From NCBI GenBank assembly GCA_947503175.1, contig CANNCO010000001.1, positions 186,001 through 250,000 of the forward strand: 64,000 nt of DNA, read 5' to 3'. Within the stretch, counting starts at the first letter, position 1. Every line of letters begins with the position of its first letter. Below, in pieces: positions 52,371 to 61,341 of this stretch. The DNA is from an uncultured Paracoccaceae bacterium. GTDB lineage: Bacteria > Pseudomonadota > Alphaproteobacteria > Rhodobacterales > Rhodobacteraceae. Under the pieces are notes generated by a model that saw only the letters and a program-made list of their open reading frames with translations, ran no database searches and was not told where the DNA came from. A program made the position numbers and the translations under genes.

Positions 52371-53354
52371 TCAGGTCGCGTCCGAGATCCGGGCCAGATG
52401 GGCCGCCGATCCGGCAAGCGCCGCATAATCGTCCTCGATGACCGACACGCTGAAATTCTGCATGAAACCGGCGAACCGTCCCTTGTCTCGGAATGCATCG
52501 GCAAAGCCCATTGGAATCAGATGCGGGGCCATGGCGCGGGCGACACCGCCCGCCAGAAAGACACCGCCGAAGGGCAGGTGATCCAGCGCCTGGTTGCCGG
52601 CAACCCTTCCCAGTATCCGGACGAACCGGCGTACGGCCTCGGCGGCGGTCGGGTCGGCATGATCGTTGCAGGCGGCCATGATCTCGGCGGCCTTGCGCTC
52701 TTTCGCGTGGCCCGCCTCATGGCCGAGCCAGGCGTATACCCGTTCCAGTCCACGCCCGGACAGAACGTCTTCGACCGCGGGAAATCCGTGGGCGGCTTCG
52801 ACGAACTGGCACAGGCGCAACTCGGCTTCGGTCCGGACCGGAAGGTTGCCGTGACCGGCCTCGGACGGTGCTACCAACCGGGCTGCGCCCAGATGATGAA
52901 CAGGGGCCACGTTGAACCCCGTTCCGATGCCGATGACCAGTTGCGACGCCCCGGGAACCGGGGCAGGGCCTGAAATCACCTCGCGCAGGTTCTCGGGCGC
53001 GATCCGGTCAAGCGCGTGGCCCTGCGCCTGCAGATCGTTCAGAACGGCGGCAAAACGCGCTCCGGTCACCCGGCTCAGGGTGTCTTCGTCGATCGTCCAG
53101 TCCAGATTGGTCAGCGTGCCATGCCCGTCCCGCACCGGCCCGGCAATCGCGACAGAGGCCGCATCGCAGTCCGGGTTGCTCTGGGCTTCGGCATAGGCGC
53201 GCAGTACGTTTTCGATCCCGGCATGTTCGGTATTGCGAAACCGTTGGATCGTCTCTTGTTGCAGCACGCCTCCGCGTGCCAGCGCGACCCGCGTATTCGT
53301 CCCACCGATATCGGCGACAAGCGATCTCATGTCGGATGGCTGGACGGCGGACAT
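52371..53354 (-). CDS. glk: Glucokinase
   Basis: A 327-residue ROK-like/Glk-family sugar kinase of the E. coli type. Seen: VADIGGTNTRVAL (ATP phosphate loop), TNLDWTIDE, IGIGTGFNVAPVHH, PSEAGHGNLP (glucose-binding Glu/His) and the adenosine loop GGVFLAGGVARAM. It phosphorylates glucose set free by the two glucosidases. The ATG at 53354 follows GAAGGATTGCCG on the minus strand; the longer TTG start is less likely. Third gene of the aglR-bgl-glk operon. Confidence 0.93.
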   Translation of the reverse strand: MSAVQPSDMRSLVADIGGTNTRVALARGGVLQQETIQRFRNTEHAGIENVLRAYAEAQSNPDCDAASVAIAGPVRDGHGTLTNLDWTIDEDTLSRVTGARFAAVLNDLQAQGHALDRIAPENLREVISGPAPVPGASQLVIGIGTGFNVAPVHHLGAARLVAPSEAGHGNLPVRTEAELRLCQFVEAAHGFPAVEDVLSGRGLERVYAWLGHEAGHAKERKAAEIMAACNDHADPTAAEAVRRFVRILGRVAGNQALDHLPFGGVFLAGGVARAMAPHLIPMGFADAFRDKGRFAGFMQNFSVSVIEDDYAALAGSAAHLARISDAT

Positions 53355-53378
53355 CGGCAATCCTTCGCGAAAAAGGCC

Positions 53379-54701
53379 TTAGCGGGAAAGGGCGGTGGCC
53401 ACTGCGTGATAGGATGCTTTCGGGGTGCGCTTCAAGGTGTCGAAGTCCACATGGACCAGTCCGAACCGCTTGTCATAGCCGAACGCCCATTCGTAATTGT
53501 CCAGCAGCGACCACATGTAATAGCCTTCGACGGGTACACCGGCCTCTATCGCACGGCGGACCGATGCCAGGTGTTCGTTCAGATAGGCGGTGCGTTCAGG
53601 ATCGCCGACCTGCCCGTTCTTGATGCTGTCGCGGTTGGCCATCCCGTTTTCAGTCACATGAATCGGCAGGCCCTTCGCATAATCCCGGTGAACACGGCTC
53701 AGAAACGCTTCCAACCCATCGGGATAGATCTCCCATCCCATTGCGGTCTTGGGAAGGGGGCCTTCGACCTCCCTCAGATGCGGCCAGGGCCCCGCATCCG
53801 GGCCGATCAGCTTCCGGGTGTAGTAGTTGATCCCGCACCAGTCCAAAGGCGCCGTGATCACGTCGAAATCATCCTGCCAACCGTCGGGCAGATGCGGAGC
53901 CAGACCGCTCAGAACCTCTTCGGGGTACGTTCCGAGGAACGCACCCGACAGGAAGAACCGGTTATAGATCGCATCATAGCGGGCGGCGGCCCCGGCAGCC
54001 TCCGGACTGTTATCGACCGGTGTCGAGTACTCAAGATTGAACACACCGCCCAGATTGCCCATGCCCAACCCGCGCATCGCCTGAATGGCGGTCCCGTGGG
54101 CCAGCATGACATGATGCATCGCGCGGGCGGTCGCGCGGATATCGCGCAGGCCGGGCGCATGATGGCCCAGAAAGTGGCTGAGCCAGCCCACGCACCATGG
54201 CTCGTTGATCGGGGCGGCCGACCACAGCCTGTCACCGATCCGGCCCATGACGACTTCCGCGAAATCCCCGAACCACCCGGCAATGTCGCGGTTCCGCCAC
54301 CCGCCCAGATCGGCCAGCGCCGAGGGCAGTTCCCAGTGATACAGCGTGGCTGCCGGTTTCAGCCCGCGCTCCAGCATCCCGTCCACAAGACTGTCATAGA
54401 AATCAAGGCCCTCCGCGTTGATCCTGCCACGGCCTTCGGGCATCACACGCGCCCAGCTTGTGGAAAATCGATAGACGTCGAACCCCGCACCCGCGACCAG
54501 ATCAAGATCCTCTTCCCACCGGTGATAATGGTCACAGGCGATGGCACCGTTCTCGGCTCCCGCGACATTGCCCGGCGTCGCGGCGAAACTGTCCCAATGG
54601 GTCGGGCCCGCGCCGCCATGGGCATGACCTTCGATCTGATAGGCCGAGGTCGCGGTGCCGAACAGAAACCCGTCGGGAAAGTCGCGGCGGTTGTGATCCA
54701 T
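53379..54701 (-). CDS. Beta-glucosidase, glycoside hydrolase family 1
   Basis: 440 residues, a complete GH1 barrel. FPDGFLFGTATSAYQIEG at the start, the acid/base Glu in APINEPWCVGW and the nucleophile Glu in IHVTENGMAN; aglycone-site Trp in YYMWSLLDNYEWAFGY. No signal peptide, so it acts on imported disaccharides in the cytosol. It lies between the regulator and glk genes, giving the cluster capacity for beta- as well as alpha-linked glucosides. Confidence 0.94.
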   Translation of the reverse strand: MDHNRRDFPDGFLFGTATSAYQIEGHAHGGAGPTHWDSFAATPGNVAGAENGAIACDHYHRWEEDLDLVAGAGFDVYRFSTSWARVMPEGRGRINAEGLDFYDSLVDGMLERGLKPAATLYHWELPSALADLGGWRNRDIAGWFGDFAEVVMGRIGDRLWSAAPINEPWCVGWLSHFLGHHAPGLRDIRATARAMHHVMLAHGTAIQAMRGLGMGNLGGVFNLEYSTPVDNSPEAAGAAARYDAIYNRFFLSGAFLGTYPEEVLSGLAPHLPDGWQDDFDVITAPLDWCGINYYTRKLIGPDAGPWPHLREVEGPLPKTAMGWEIYPDGLEAFLSRVHRDYAKGLPIHVTENGMANRDSIKNGQVGDPERTAYLNEHLASVRRAIEAGVPVEGYYMWSLLDNYEWAFGYDKRFGLVHVDFDTLKRTPKASYHAVATALSR

Positions 54702-54718
54702 GTGTCGTCCTTCGTGGC

Positions 54719-55762
54719 TCAGGCGTTCAGCGCGCGGGCGGGGTGCGGGGCAGGGGCGGTCGAGCGACCGACCAGAAACTCCGCTTCGAGCAGGTCATGG
54801 ACCGGCGGCCCGGGATTGCGGATCTGGTCGATCAGGATGGTGGCCGCACGCCGCCCGGCTTCGCGCACCGACGACCGGAGCGCGGTAAAGATCGGGTCAT
54901 CCGCACCGTTCTGCAGGTAGGACAGATCGTCGTCATGGGCGATCAGCGACAGGTCCCGCCCCAGCTTCAGCCCGGCTTCGTCTGTCGCGCGTCTGATGCC
55001 AAAGGCGCTGATCATCGAGGAACACAGAAACGCGGTGGGAGGATCAGCGCGGGCCAGCAGCGTCTTGGCCGACTGATACCCGTACTGCTCGGTCATCTCG
55101 TCCGACAGCATCAGGTCGGGATCGGGCTCGATACCACGCGCGGTCAGCGCCTCGACAAACCCCGACCTCCGCCGCATGGCGAACTCCATTGTCTCAAGCC
55201 CGTTCACCAAGGCAATTCTGCGGTGTCCCAGATCGACCAGGAACTCGGCCGCCCGGCGGAAGGCGCGACGGTTGTTCACATCGACCCAGTTATAGGCCGC
55301 GTCGATCCCGGTTGCCCGCCCGTGCACCACAAACGGCAACCCGACCGACGACAACAGTGCGATCCGCCCGTCATTGGCCCGCGGCGCATGCACGATGATC
55401 CCATCGACCGAGCCTTTCGCGGCGATATCGCGATAGGCTTTCTCTTCGCCCTCGTCGCTCACGACGGTCAGATGAATGTCAAAGCCTTCGCGCGCATAGA
55501 TCTCGCTCGCACCGGCGATGAAATCGGCAAAAACTGGGTTCACCATCTCATGCCGGGTCGCGAGGGGAATCACATGACCGATCGCCATGCTCTGCCCGGT
55601 GGCAAGCGCCTTGGCCCTTGGATTGGGCTGATAATCGTGGCGCTGGGCTGCGGCCATGACCCGGGCCCGCGTCGCCTCGCTGACCTCCGGGTAACCGTTG
55701 ATCGCCCGGCTGACCGTCGTTGGCGACAGGCCCAGAGACTTGGCCAACTCTTTAAGTTTCAT
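54719..55762 (-). CDS. aglR: LacI-family repressor of the alpha-glucoside genes (AglR-like)
   Basis: 347 residues. N-terminal helix-turn-helix with hinge (MKLKELAKSLGLSPTTVSRA, then INGYPEVSEATRARV), and a periplasmic-binding-like effector domain (about 60-340). The ATG at 55762 gives the typical LacI start; an 11-residue extension is not supported. Position and divergence from aglE match aglR of Sinorhizobium. Two similar LacI-type operators lie in the gap, one next to each gene, which suggests autoregulation and repression of aglE. Confidence 0.88.
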   Translation of the reverse strand: MKLKELAKSLGLSPTTVSRAINGYPEVSEATRARVMAAAQRHDYQPNPRAKALATGQSMAIGHVIPLATRHEMVNPVFADFIAGASEIYAREGFDIHLTVVSDEGEEKAYRDIAAKGSVDGIIVHAPRANDGRIALLSSVGLPFVVHGRATGIDAAYNWVDVNNRRAFRRAAEFLVDLGHRRIALVNGLETMEFAMRRRSGFVEALTARGIEPDPDLMLSDEMTEQYGYQSAKTLLARADPPTAFLCSSMISAFGIRRATDEAGLKLGRDLSLIAHDDDLSYLQNGADDPIFTALRSSVREAGRRAATILIDQIRNPGPPVHDLLEAEFLVGRSTAPAPHPARALNA

Positions 55763-55775
55763 GCGGTTTCCGTAT

Positions 55776-55789
55776 TCAAATCGCTTTGG
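55776..55789 (-). promoter_or_regulatory. LacI-type operator near aglR
   Basis: On the minus strand CCAAAGCGATTTGA, which matches 11 of 14 positions of the palindrome CCAAAGCGCTTTGG found at 55941. It lies 14 bases before the aglR ATG, so a bound repressor would block its own gene. Confidence 0.5.
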
Positions 55790-55940
55790 TTTCAAAGCAA
55801 AGCCTATCGACAGATTCCGGTAAGGTCAAAACAGAGATTTCGAGACCTGCTCGTAATCGTGCAGGAAAAATATATGAAAATCAGGACAATCACGAAATCG
55901 AGATTGACAGAGCCTGCTGTTTGAGCGACGCTTTCGCCAG

Positions 55941-55954
55941 CCAAAGCGCTTTGG
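55941..55954. promoter_or_regulatory. LacI-type operator upstream of aglE
   Basis: CCAAAGCGCTTTGG, a perfect 14-base palindrome with the central CG typical of LacI-family sites. It lies 78 bases before the aglE ATG. About 165 bases separate it from the site near aglR, compatible with looping. Confidence 0.7.
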
Positions 55955-56032
55955 AAAATCTCTCTGGATCTCCGATAGCGGGCATAAAACAACAAGCGTG
56001 TGATGGCACGCAACGAACTGGGAGGTAATCAT

Positions 56033-57397
56033 ATGACATACAAGCTGTATGCCGGCGCGGCGGCGGTGGCGCTTCTGGCTGGATCGGCCCATGCGGCCGG
56101 GCACCTGATGGTCACGCCGGGCGATGGCGACTTCAATTGGGCGAGTTACGACGAGTTCGCAGCGGCCAACGATTTCTCGGGCCAGCAGCTTACGATCTTC
56201 GGCCCGTGGCTCGGCCCCGACGCCGAAGCCTTGGAAAACGTTCTGAACTTCTTCCGCGAGGCAACCGGCGCCGATGTCCGCTACACCGGGTCCGACAGTT
56301 TCGAACAGCAGATTGTCGTCGATTCCGAGGCCGGTTCGGCCCCGAACATCGCTGTGTTCCCGCAGCCTGGTCTTGCCTCCGATATGGCCGGGCGCGGCTT
56401 CCTCACACCGCTTGGCGATGATGCGGCGAACTGGATGTCCGAAAACTACGCCGCGGGCGACAGCTGGGTGGCTCTTGGCAGCTATGAAGGCGCCGATGGG
56501 ACCGAGAATTTCTATGCATTCCCGTACAAGGCCGATGTGAAATCGCTGGTCTGGTACATCCCGGAAAACTTCGAAGACTTCGACTATGAAGTGCCCGAAA
56601 CGATGGAAGAATTCGTGGCGCTCATGGACCAGATGGTCGCCGATGGCGAGACGCCGCTTTGCGTCGGTCTCGGATCCGGCGGTGCCACCGGCTGGCCCGC
56701 GACCGACTGGGTCGAGGATCTGATGCTGCGGATGCATTCGCCCGAGGTGTATGACCAGTGGGTGACGAATGAGATGCCGTTCAACGACCCGAAGGTCATC
56801 GAGGTTTTGGAGCAGTATGCGACACTGACCGGTAACGACGATTATGTCGCCGGCAACGCCGCCGATACCGCGGCAGTCGACTTCCGCGACAGCCCGAAAG
56901 GCCTCTTCAGCAGCCCGGCCCAGTGCATGATGCACCGTCAGGCATCGTTCATTCCGGCCTTCTTTCCAGAAGGTACCGAAGTGGGTGAGGATGTGGATTT
57001 CTTCTACTTCCCGGCCTTTGCCGAAAAGGATCTGGGCTCGCCGGTTCTTGGTGCTGGCACACTGTTCGCGATCACCAACGAAAACGACGCGGCCCACGGC
57101 TTCATCGACTTCCTTCAGACTGCGATTGCGCATGAGCTGTGGATGAGCCAGGAGGCGGGCGGTTTCCTGACACCCCATACCGGCGTGAACCCGGACGTCT
57201 ACGTGACCGACATCCGCCGCGCTCTGGGTGACATTCTGCTGAACGCCACGACATTCCGCTTCGACGGGTCGGACCTGATGCCGGGCGGCGTCGGCGCGGG
57301 TACCTTCTGGACCGGCATGGTGGATTTCTCCTCGGGTTCGAAGGACGCGGAAACCGTCACCTCCGAGATCCAGTCAAGCTGGGACGCGCTCAAGTAA
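56033..57397 (+). CDS. aglE: Alpha-glucoside ABC transporter substrate-binding protein
   Basis: A 454-residue family-1 solute-binding protein. Signal peptide at 1-21 ([18 protein letters not shown]); mature part with QQLTIFGPWLGPDAEALENV, ASDMAGRGFLTPL and GLGSGGATGWPATDWVEDLM as in AglE. It captures sucrose, maltose, trehalose or similar alpha-glucosides in the periplasm. The ATG at 56033 follows GGGAGGTAATC, a near-ideal ribosome site, as expected for a highly made binding protein. First gene of aglEFGAK. Confidence 0.94.
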   Translation: MTYKLYAGAAAVALLAGSAHAAGHLMVTPGDGDFNWASYDEFAAANDFSGQQLTIFGPWLGPDAEALENVLNFFREATGADVRYTGSDSFEQQIVVDSEAGSAPNIAVFPQPGLASDMAGRGFLTPLGDDAANWMSENYAAGDSWVALGSYEGADGTENFYAFPYKADVKSLVWYIPENFEDFDYEVPETMEEFVALMDQMVADGETPLCVGLGSGGATGWPATDWVEDLMLRMHSPEVYDQWVTNEMPFNDPKVIEVLEQYATLTGNDDYVAGNAADTAAVDFRDSPKGLFSSPAQCMMHRQASFIPAFFPEGTEVGEDVDFFYFPAFAEKDLGSPVLGAGTLFAITNENDAAHGFIDFLQTAIAHELWMSQEAGGFLTPHTGVNPDVYVTDIRRALGDILLNATTFRFDGSDLMPGGVGAGTFWTGMVDFSSGSKDAETVTSEIQSSWDALK

Positions 57398-57413
57398 AGC
57401 GGGCATGACGCCC

Positions 57414-57444
57414 TTGAGGGTCCTGGTGCCGCTTGGACCCTCAA
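57414..57444 (+). other. Intercistronic stem-loop between aglE and aglF
   Basis: TTGAGGGTCC (57414-57423) and GGACCCTCAA (57435-57444) form a perfect ten-pair stem with an 11-base loop. No U-tract follows, so it is more likely an mRNA-stabilising or processing element, or a leaky stop, which would let aglE exceed the permease genes. Confidence 0.72.
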
Positions 57445-57484
57445 AGACAAAAGACCAAGCCATTTCAATGCGGGAGGGGACGCC

Positions 57485-58483
57485 ATGCATCCGGCCTTAC
57501 AGGGTCTGCTGACCATCTTTATCGGCGTCGGCGGCTGTATCGGGTACTTCTATTTCTCGAACCAGTTTCTCGACAAGGTTCTGTTCCCCGCGCGCGGGCC
57601 CAATGCGGGCCGCAACATCAACCGCGCGAACATGATCCGGCCCTGGCTGTTTCTGGCCCCGGCCCTGATCGCCCTTGGCCTGTACCTTGCCTATCCGGTT
57701 GTCGAAACCCTGCGCCTGTCGTTGACCGACCGCTCGCAGGGCGGGGGCTTCGTCGGTGGCGCGAACTACGCACAGATGTTCAGCGAACCGAAGTTCTGGG
57801 AAGCATTGCGCAACAACATGGTCTGGCTGATCGTGGTTCCCGCGGCATCGACCGCCTTCGGGCTTCTGGCCGCCCAGCTCACCGACCGGATAAAATGGGG
57901 CAATATCGCCAAATCGCTCATCTTCATGCCCATGGCGATTTCCTTCGTGGGCGCGGCGGTGATCTGGAAGCTGGTCTATGACACGCGCCCCGCCGGCGAA
58001 GAGCAGATCGGCATCCTGAACGCCATCCTCGTCTTCTTCGGCAACGAACCCCAGACCTTCCTGACGATCCCCTTCTGGAACAACATCTTTCTGATGATCG
58101 TTCTGGTCTGGATCCAGACCGGTTTCGCCATGGTCATCCTCTCGGCCGCCCTGCGCGGCATCCCCGAGGAGACCATCGAAGCCGCCATCGTCGATGGCGC
58201 GAACCCTTTGCAGATCTTCTTCAAGATCAAGGTGCCGCAGATCATGGGTACCATCGTCGTGGTCTGGACCACGATCACCATCGTCGTGCTCAAGGTCTTC
58301 GACATCGTGTTCGCGATGACCAACGGGCAATGGGAGACACAGGTTCTCGCCAACTACATGTACGACAAACTGTTCCGCGCCAATGACTGGGGGGTGGGCT
58401 CGGCCAGCGCCATGATCATCATGCTTCTGGTGACGCCGATCCTTGTCTGGAATGTGCACAACGCCCGTAAGGAGATGCGCTGA
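57485..58483 (+). CDS. aglF: Alpha-glucoside ABC transporter permease AglF
   Basis: A 332-residue MalF-type permease. An extra N-terminal helix (LLTIFIGVGGCIGYFYF) and linker precede the usual first helix; the inner-membrane component signature is EETIEAAIVDGANPLQIFFK (EAA loop, ATPase contact). It pairs with AglG and AglK. The start has GGGAGGGGA just upstream; its stop overlaps the aglG ATG by one base (TGATG). Confidence 0.93.
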   Translation: MHPALQGLLTIFIGVGGCIGYFYFSNQFLDKVLFPARGPNAGRNINRANMIRPWLFLAPALIALGLYLAYPVVETLRLSLTDRSQGGGFVGGANYAQMFSEPKFWEALRNNMVWLIVVPAASTAFGLLAAQLTDRIKWGNIAKSLIFMPMAISFVGAAVIWKLVYDTRPAGEEQIGILNAILVFFGNEPQTFLTIPFWNNIFLMIVLVWIQTGFAMVILSAALRGIPEETIEAAIVDGANPLQIFFKIKVPQIMGTIVVVWTTITIVVLKVFDIVFAMTNGQWETQVLANYMYDKLFRANDWGVGSASAMIIMLLVTPILVWNVHNARKEMR

Positions 58484-59634
58484 TGGATAACATTGCGGGC
58501 AAGAAATCGGGCCTGTCCTGGGCCGTTCACATCTCGGTCGTCATCCTGGTGGCGCTCTGGGTGTTCCCGACGCTGGGCCTTCTGGTGTCGTCCTTCCGGA
58601 CTGCCGACCAGATCGCATCGTCCGGCTGGTGGGCCTCGCTGTTCCCGACCGAGCAGACGGTGCAACTGCGCACCGCCGCACCCGAAACGCAGCTCCGCGA
58701 GGGCACGCTTTTCGTGATCGAGGGCAACCTCTTTGACGAAGAGGGCATCGAACGCGCACCGATCTCCGCATGGGGCACCAGCGCGCGCGATGTGTCCGCC
58801 TTCGCTCCCGGCGATACGGCGGATATGGGCGATGACGGACGGCTGACCCTGTCCGAAGACGGCACCTACCGGCTCGAGGGTGACGTGGAGTTCGAAGGCC
58901 GACGCGGCGAACGGGTGTTCATCACCAAGACGACGCCACCCGAGTTCACGCTTCAGAACTATCGAAACGTCCTTGGTCCCGACAACAGGGAAGGGATGCT
59001 CAAGGCGTTCTTCAACACGCTGACCGTGACGATCCCGGCGACGATCATCCCGATCCTCGTGGCGGCCTTTGCGGCCTATGCGCTTGCATGGATGGACTTC
59101 CCGGGGCGCGCGCTGCTGATCGCGGCGGTTGTGGGGCTGCTGGTCGTGCCCCTGCAACTCGCGCTGATCCCGCTTTTGAAATTCCACAACGAGATCGGGA
59201 TCGGAAAGGGGTATCTGGGCGTCTGGATGGCCCATACGGGCTTTGGCCTGCCGCTCGCCATATATCTCTTACGTAACTACATGGTCGGGTTGCCGCGGGA
59301 TATCATCGAGAACGCCAAGGTCGACGGGGCCACGGATTTCCAGATCTTCGTCAAGATCATCCTGCCCCTGTCCTTCCCGGCACTCGCCAGCTTCGCGATC
59401 TTCCAGTTCCTCTGGACATGGAACGACCTTCTGGTGGCGCTCGTGTTCCTGATCGACGCGACGGGCGAGACGACGGTGATGACGAAACAGATCGTCGAGC
59501 TTCTCGGCACACGGGGCGGCAACTGGGAGATTCTCGCGACCTCGGCCTTCGTGTCGATCGCGGTGCCGCTGATCGTGTTCTTCGCAATGCAACGGTATCT
59601 CGTGCGTGGCCTTCTGGCCGGCTCTGTCAAGTAA
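58483..59634 (+). CDS. aglG: Alpha-glucoside ABC transporter permease AglG
   Basis: A 383-residue MalG-type permease. TM1 (VHISVVILVALWVFPTLGLL) is followed by a periplasmic insert of about 110 residues, probably beta-rich (EDGTYRLEGDVEFEGRRGER), before the core helices; this long form is known for AglG. The EAA loop is PRDIIENAKVDGATDFQIF. It ends 14 bases before aglA. Confidence 0.93.
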   Translation: MDNIAGKKSGLSWAVHISVVILVALWVFPTLGLLVSSFRTADQIASSGWWASLFPTEQTVQLRTAAPETQLREGTLFVIEGNLFDEEGIERAPISAWGTSARDVSAFAPGDTADMGDDGRLTLSEDGTYRLEGDVEFEGRRGERVFITKTTPPEFTLQNYRNVLGPDNREGMLKAFFNTLTVTIPATIIPILVAAFAAYALAWMDFPGRALLIAAVVGLLVVPLQLALIPLLKFHNEIGIGKGYLGVWMAHTGFGLPLAIYLLRNYMVGLPRDIIENAKVDGATDFQIFVKIILPLSFPALASFAIFQFLWTWNDLLVALVFLIDATGETTVMTKQIVELLGTRGGNWEILATSAFVSIAVPLIVFFAMQRYLVRGLLAGSVK

Positions 59635-59648
59635 GTAGGACCGGACGA

Positions 59649-61310
59649 ATGGTGTTTCTCGAACCTGTCATGGATGCGCGGCCCGAACCCGCGCAGGACG
59701 AGGATTGGTGGCGCGGTGCAGTGATCTATCAGATCTACCCGCGCAGCTTCCAGGACTCGAATGGTGACGGGATTGGCGATCTTGCGGGCATCATCCACCG
59801 GCTGCCCCATGTGGCGGATCTGGGCGTGGATGCGATCTGGATCTCGCCCTTCTTCCGTTCGCCGATGCTGGATTTCGGCTATGACGTCTCGGACTATCGC
59901 GACATCGACCCGATGTTCGGCACGCTCGGCGATTTCGATGCGATGATCACCCGCGCCCATGAGCTTGGCCTGCGGGTGATGATCGACCTCGTCCTGTCCC
60001 ACACCTCGGACCAACACCCGTGGTTCAAGGAAAGCCGCGCCTCACGCGACAACGCAAAGGCCGACTGGTACGTCTGGGCCGATGCGAAACCCGACGGAAC
60101 ACCGCCCAACAACTGGCTGTCGATCTTTGGCGGATCGGCCTGGGAATGGGATGGCGAGCGCATGCAGTATTACATGCACAACTTCCTTGCCGAACAGCCC
60201 GACCTAAACCTGCACCACCCTGATGTGCAGGCCGAACTGCTGGATGTGGCCCGGTTCTGGCTCGAACGCGGGGTCGATGGATTCCGGTTGGACACCATCA
60301 ATTTCTACTTCCATGACAAGGAGTTGCGCGACAATCCCGCACTCGATCCGGAAGACCGCAACGACGACACCGCACCCGCGGTGAACCCCTACAACTTCCA
60401 GAACCACCTGTACGACAAGAACCAGCCCGAGAACCTCGACTTCCTCCGGCGACTGCGGTCGCTGATGAACGAGTACGGCGCGCGCGCCGCCGTGGGCGAG
60501 GTGGGCGAGGCGCAACGGGGCATGGAGATTCAGGCCGAATACACCTCGGGCGGCGACAAGGTGCATATGTGCTATGACTTTGCACTTCTGTCGAATAACG
60601 AACCGACCGGAACCTTCATCGGCAACGTACTGGATAAATCGAACCACATCCTGTCAGACGGTTGGGCGTGCTGGGCCTATTCCAACCATGACGTCGTGCG
60701 CCACAGCTCGCGCTGGAACCTCCCGGAACCGGCCCAACGGGTCTATGCCGCACTCCTGATGTCGCTGCGCGGGTCTGTCTGCCTCTATCAGGGCGAAGAA
60801 CTGGGGCTGACCGAGGCCTATGTGGCGTTCGAAGAATTGCAGGACCCCTACGGCATCCGTTTCTGGCCCAAGTTCAAGGGGCGCGACGGCTGCCGGACGC
60901 CCATGCCATGGGTCCGCGACAACCAGACGGGAGGCTTCACCGACGGCAAGCCATGGCTGCCGGTTGCGATGGAGCATCTGCATCAGGCCGTGGGCGTGCA
61001 GGAGGAAGATCCGAACAGCACGCTGGCCTTTTACCAGAGCATGATCGCCTTCCGGAAAGCGCATCCAGTGCTGGCGAAAGGCACGCTCGAACTGGTCGAT
61101 TACAACGACCGCATGATCAGCTTGGTCCGCGAGCATGACGGCGCGCGTATGTTCTGCGCCTTCAACCTGTCTGCGGGCGAACTCGAACTGGCGCAGCCCC
61201 CAGGCAATTGGCGACAGGACAAGGGCGCCCCGTTCCGGGCCGATATCACCGACACAACCATCACGCTTCCCCCGTACCAGGCGTATTTCGCCTTGGACGA
61301 GGGCCAATAG
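59649..61310 (+). CDS. aglA: Alpha-glucosidase, glycoside hydrolase family 13
   Basis: 553 residues, cytosolic oligo-1,6-/alpha-glucosidase type. The four GH13 regions are DLVLSHTSDQHPWF, GFRLDTINFYF (nucleophile Asp), GEVGEAQRG (acid/base Glu) and YSNHDVVRHSS (stabilising Asp). The calcium-site DSNGDGIGDL is present. It hydrolyses imported alpha-glucosides to glucose for Glk. The ATG at 59649 follows AGTAGGACC; longer frames overlap aglG. Confidence 0.95.
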   Translation: MVFLEPVMDARPEPAQDEDWWRGAVIYQIYPRSFQDSNGDGIGDLAGIIHRLPHVADLGVDAIWISPFFRSPMLDFGYDVSDYRDIDPMFGTLGDFDAMITRAHELGLRVMIDLVLSHTSDQHPWFKESRASRDNAKADWYVWADAKPDGTPPNNWLSIFGGSAWEWDGERMQYYMHNFLAEQPDLNLHHPDVQAELLDVARFWLERGVDGFRLDTINFYFHDKELRDNPALDPEDRNDDTAPAVNPYNFQNHLYDKNQPENLDFLRRLRSLMNEYGARAAVGEVGEAQRGMEIQAEYTSGGDKVHMCYDFALLSNNEPTGTFIGNVLDKSNHILSDGWACWAYSNHDVVRHSSRWNLPEPAQRVYAALLMSLRGSVCLYQGEELGLTEAYVAFEELQDPYGIRFWPKFKGRDGCRTPMPWVRDNQTGGFTDGKPWLPVAMEHLHQAVGVQEEDPNSTLAFYQSMIAFRKAHPVLAKGTLELVDYNDRMISLVREHDGARMFCAFNLSAGELELAQPPGNWRQDKGAPFRADITDTTITLPPYQAYFALDEGQ

Positions 61311-61341
61311 GCGCGGCTGAGCCGCGCGGGGAGGGACGACA

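Noticed and set aside
53016-54920. Long open frame on the plus strand across glucokinase and beta-glucosidase
   Set aside because: It is antisense to two clear enzymes with complete motifs; composition is basic and Pro/Gln-rich, typical of the complement of GC-rich coding DNA, and no domain is visible.
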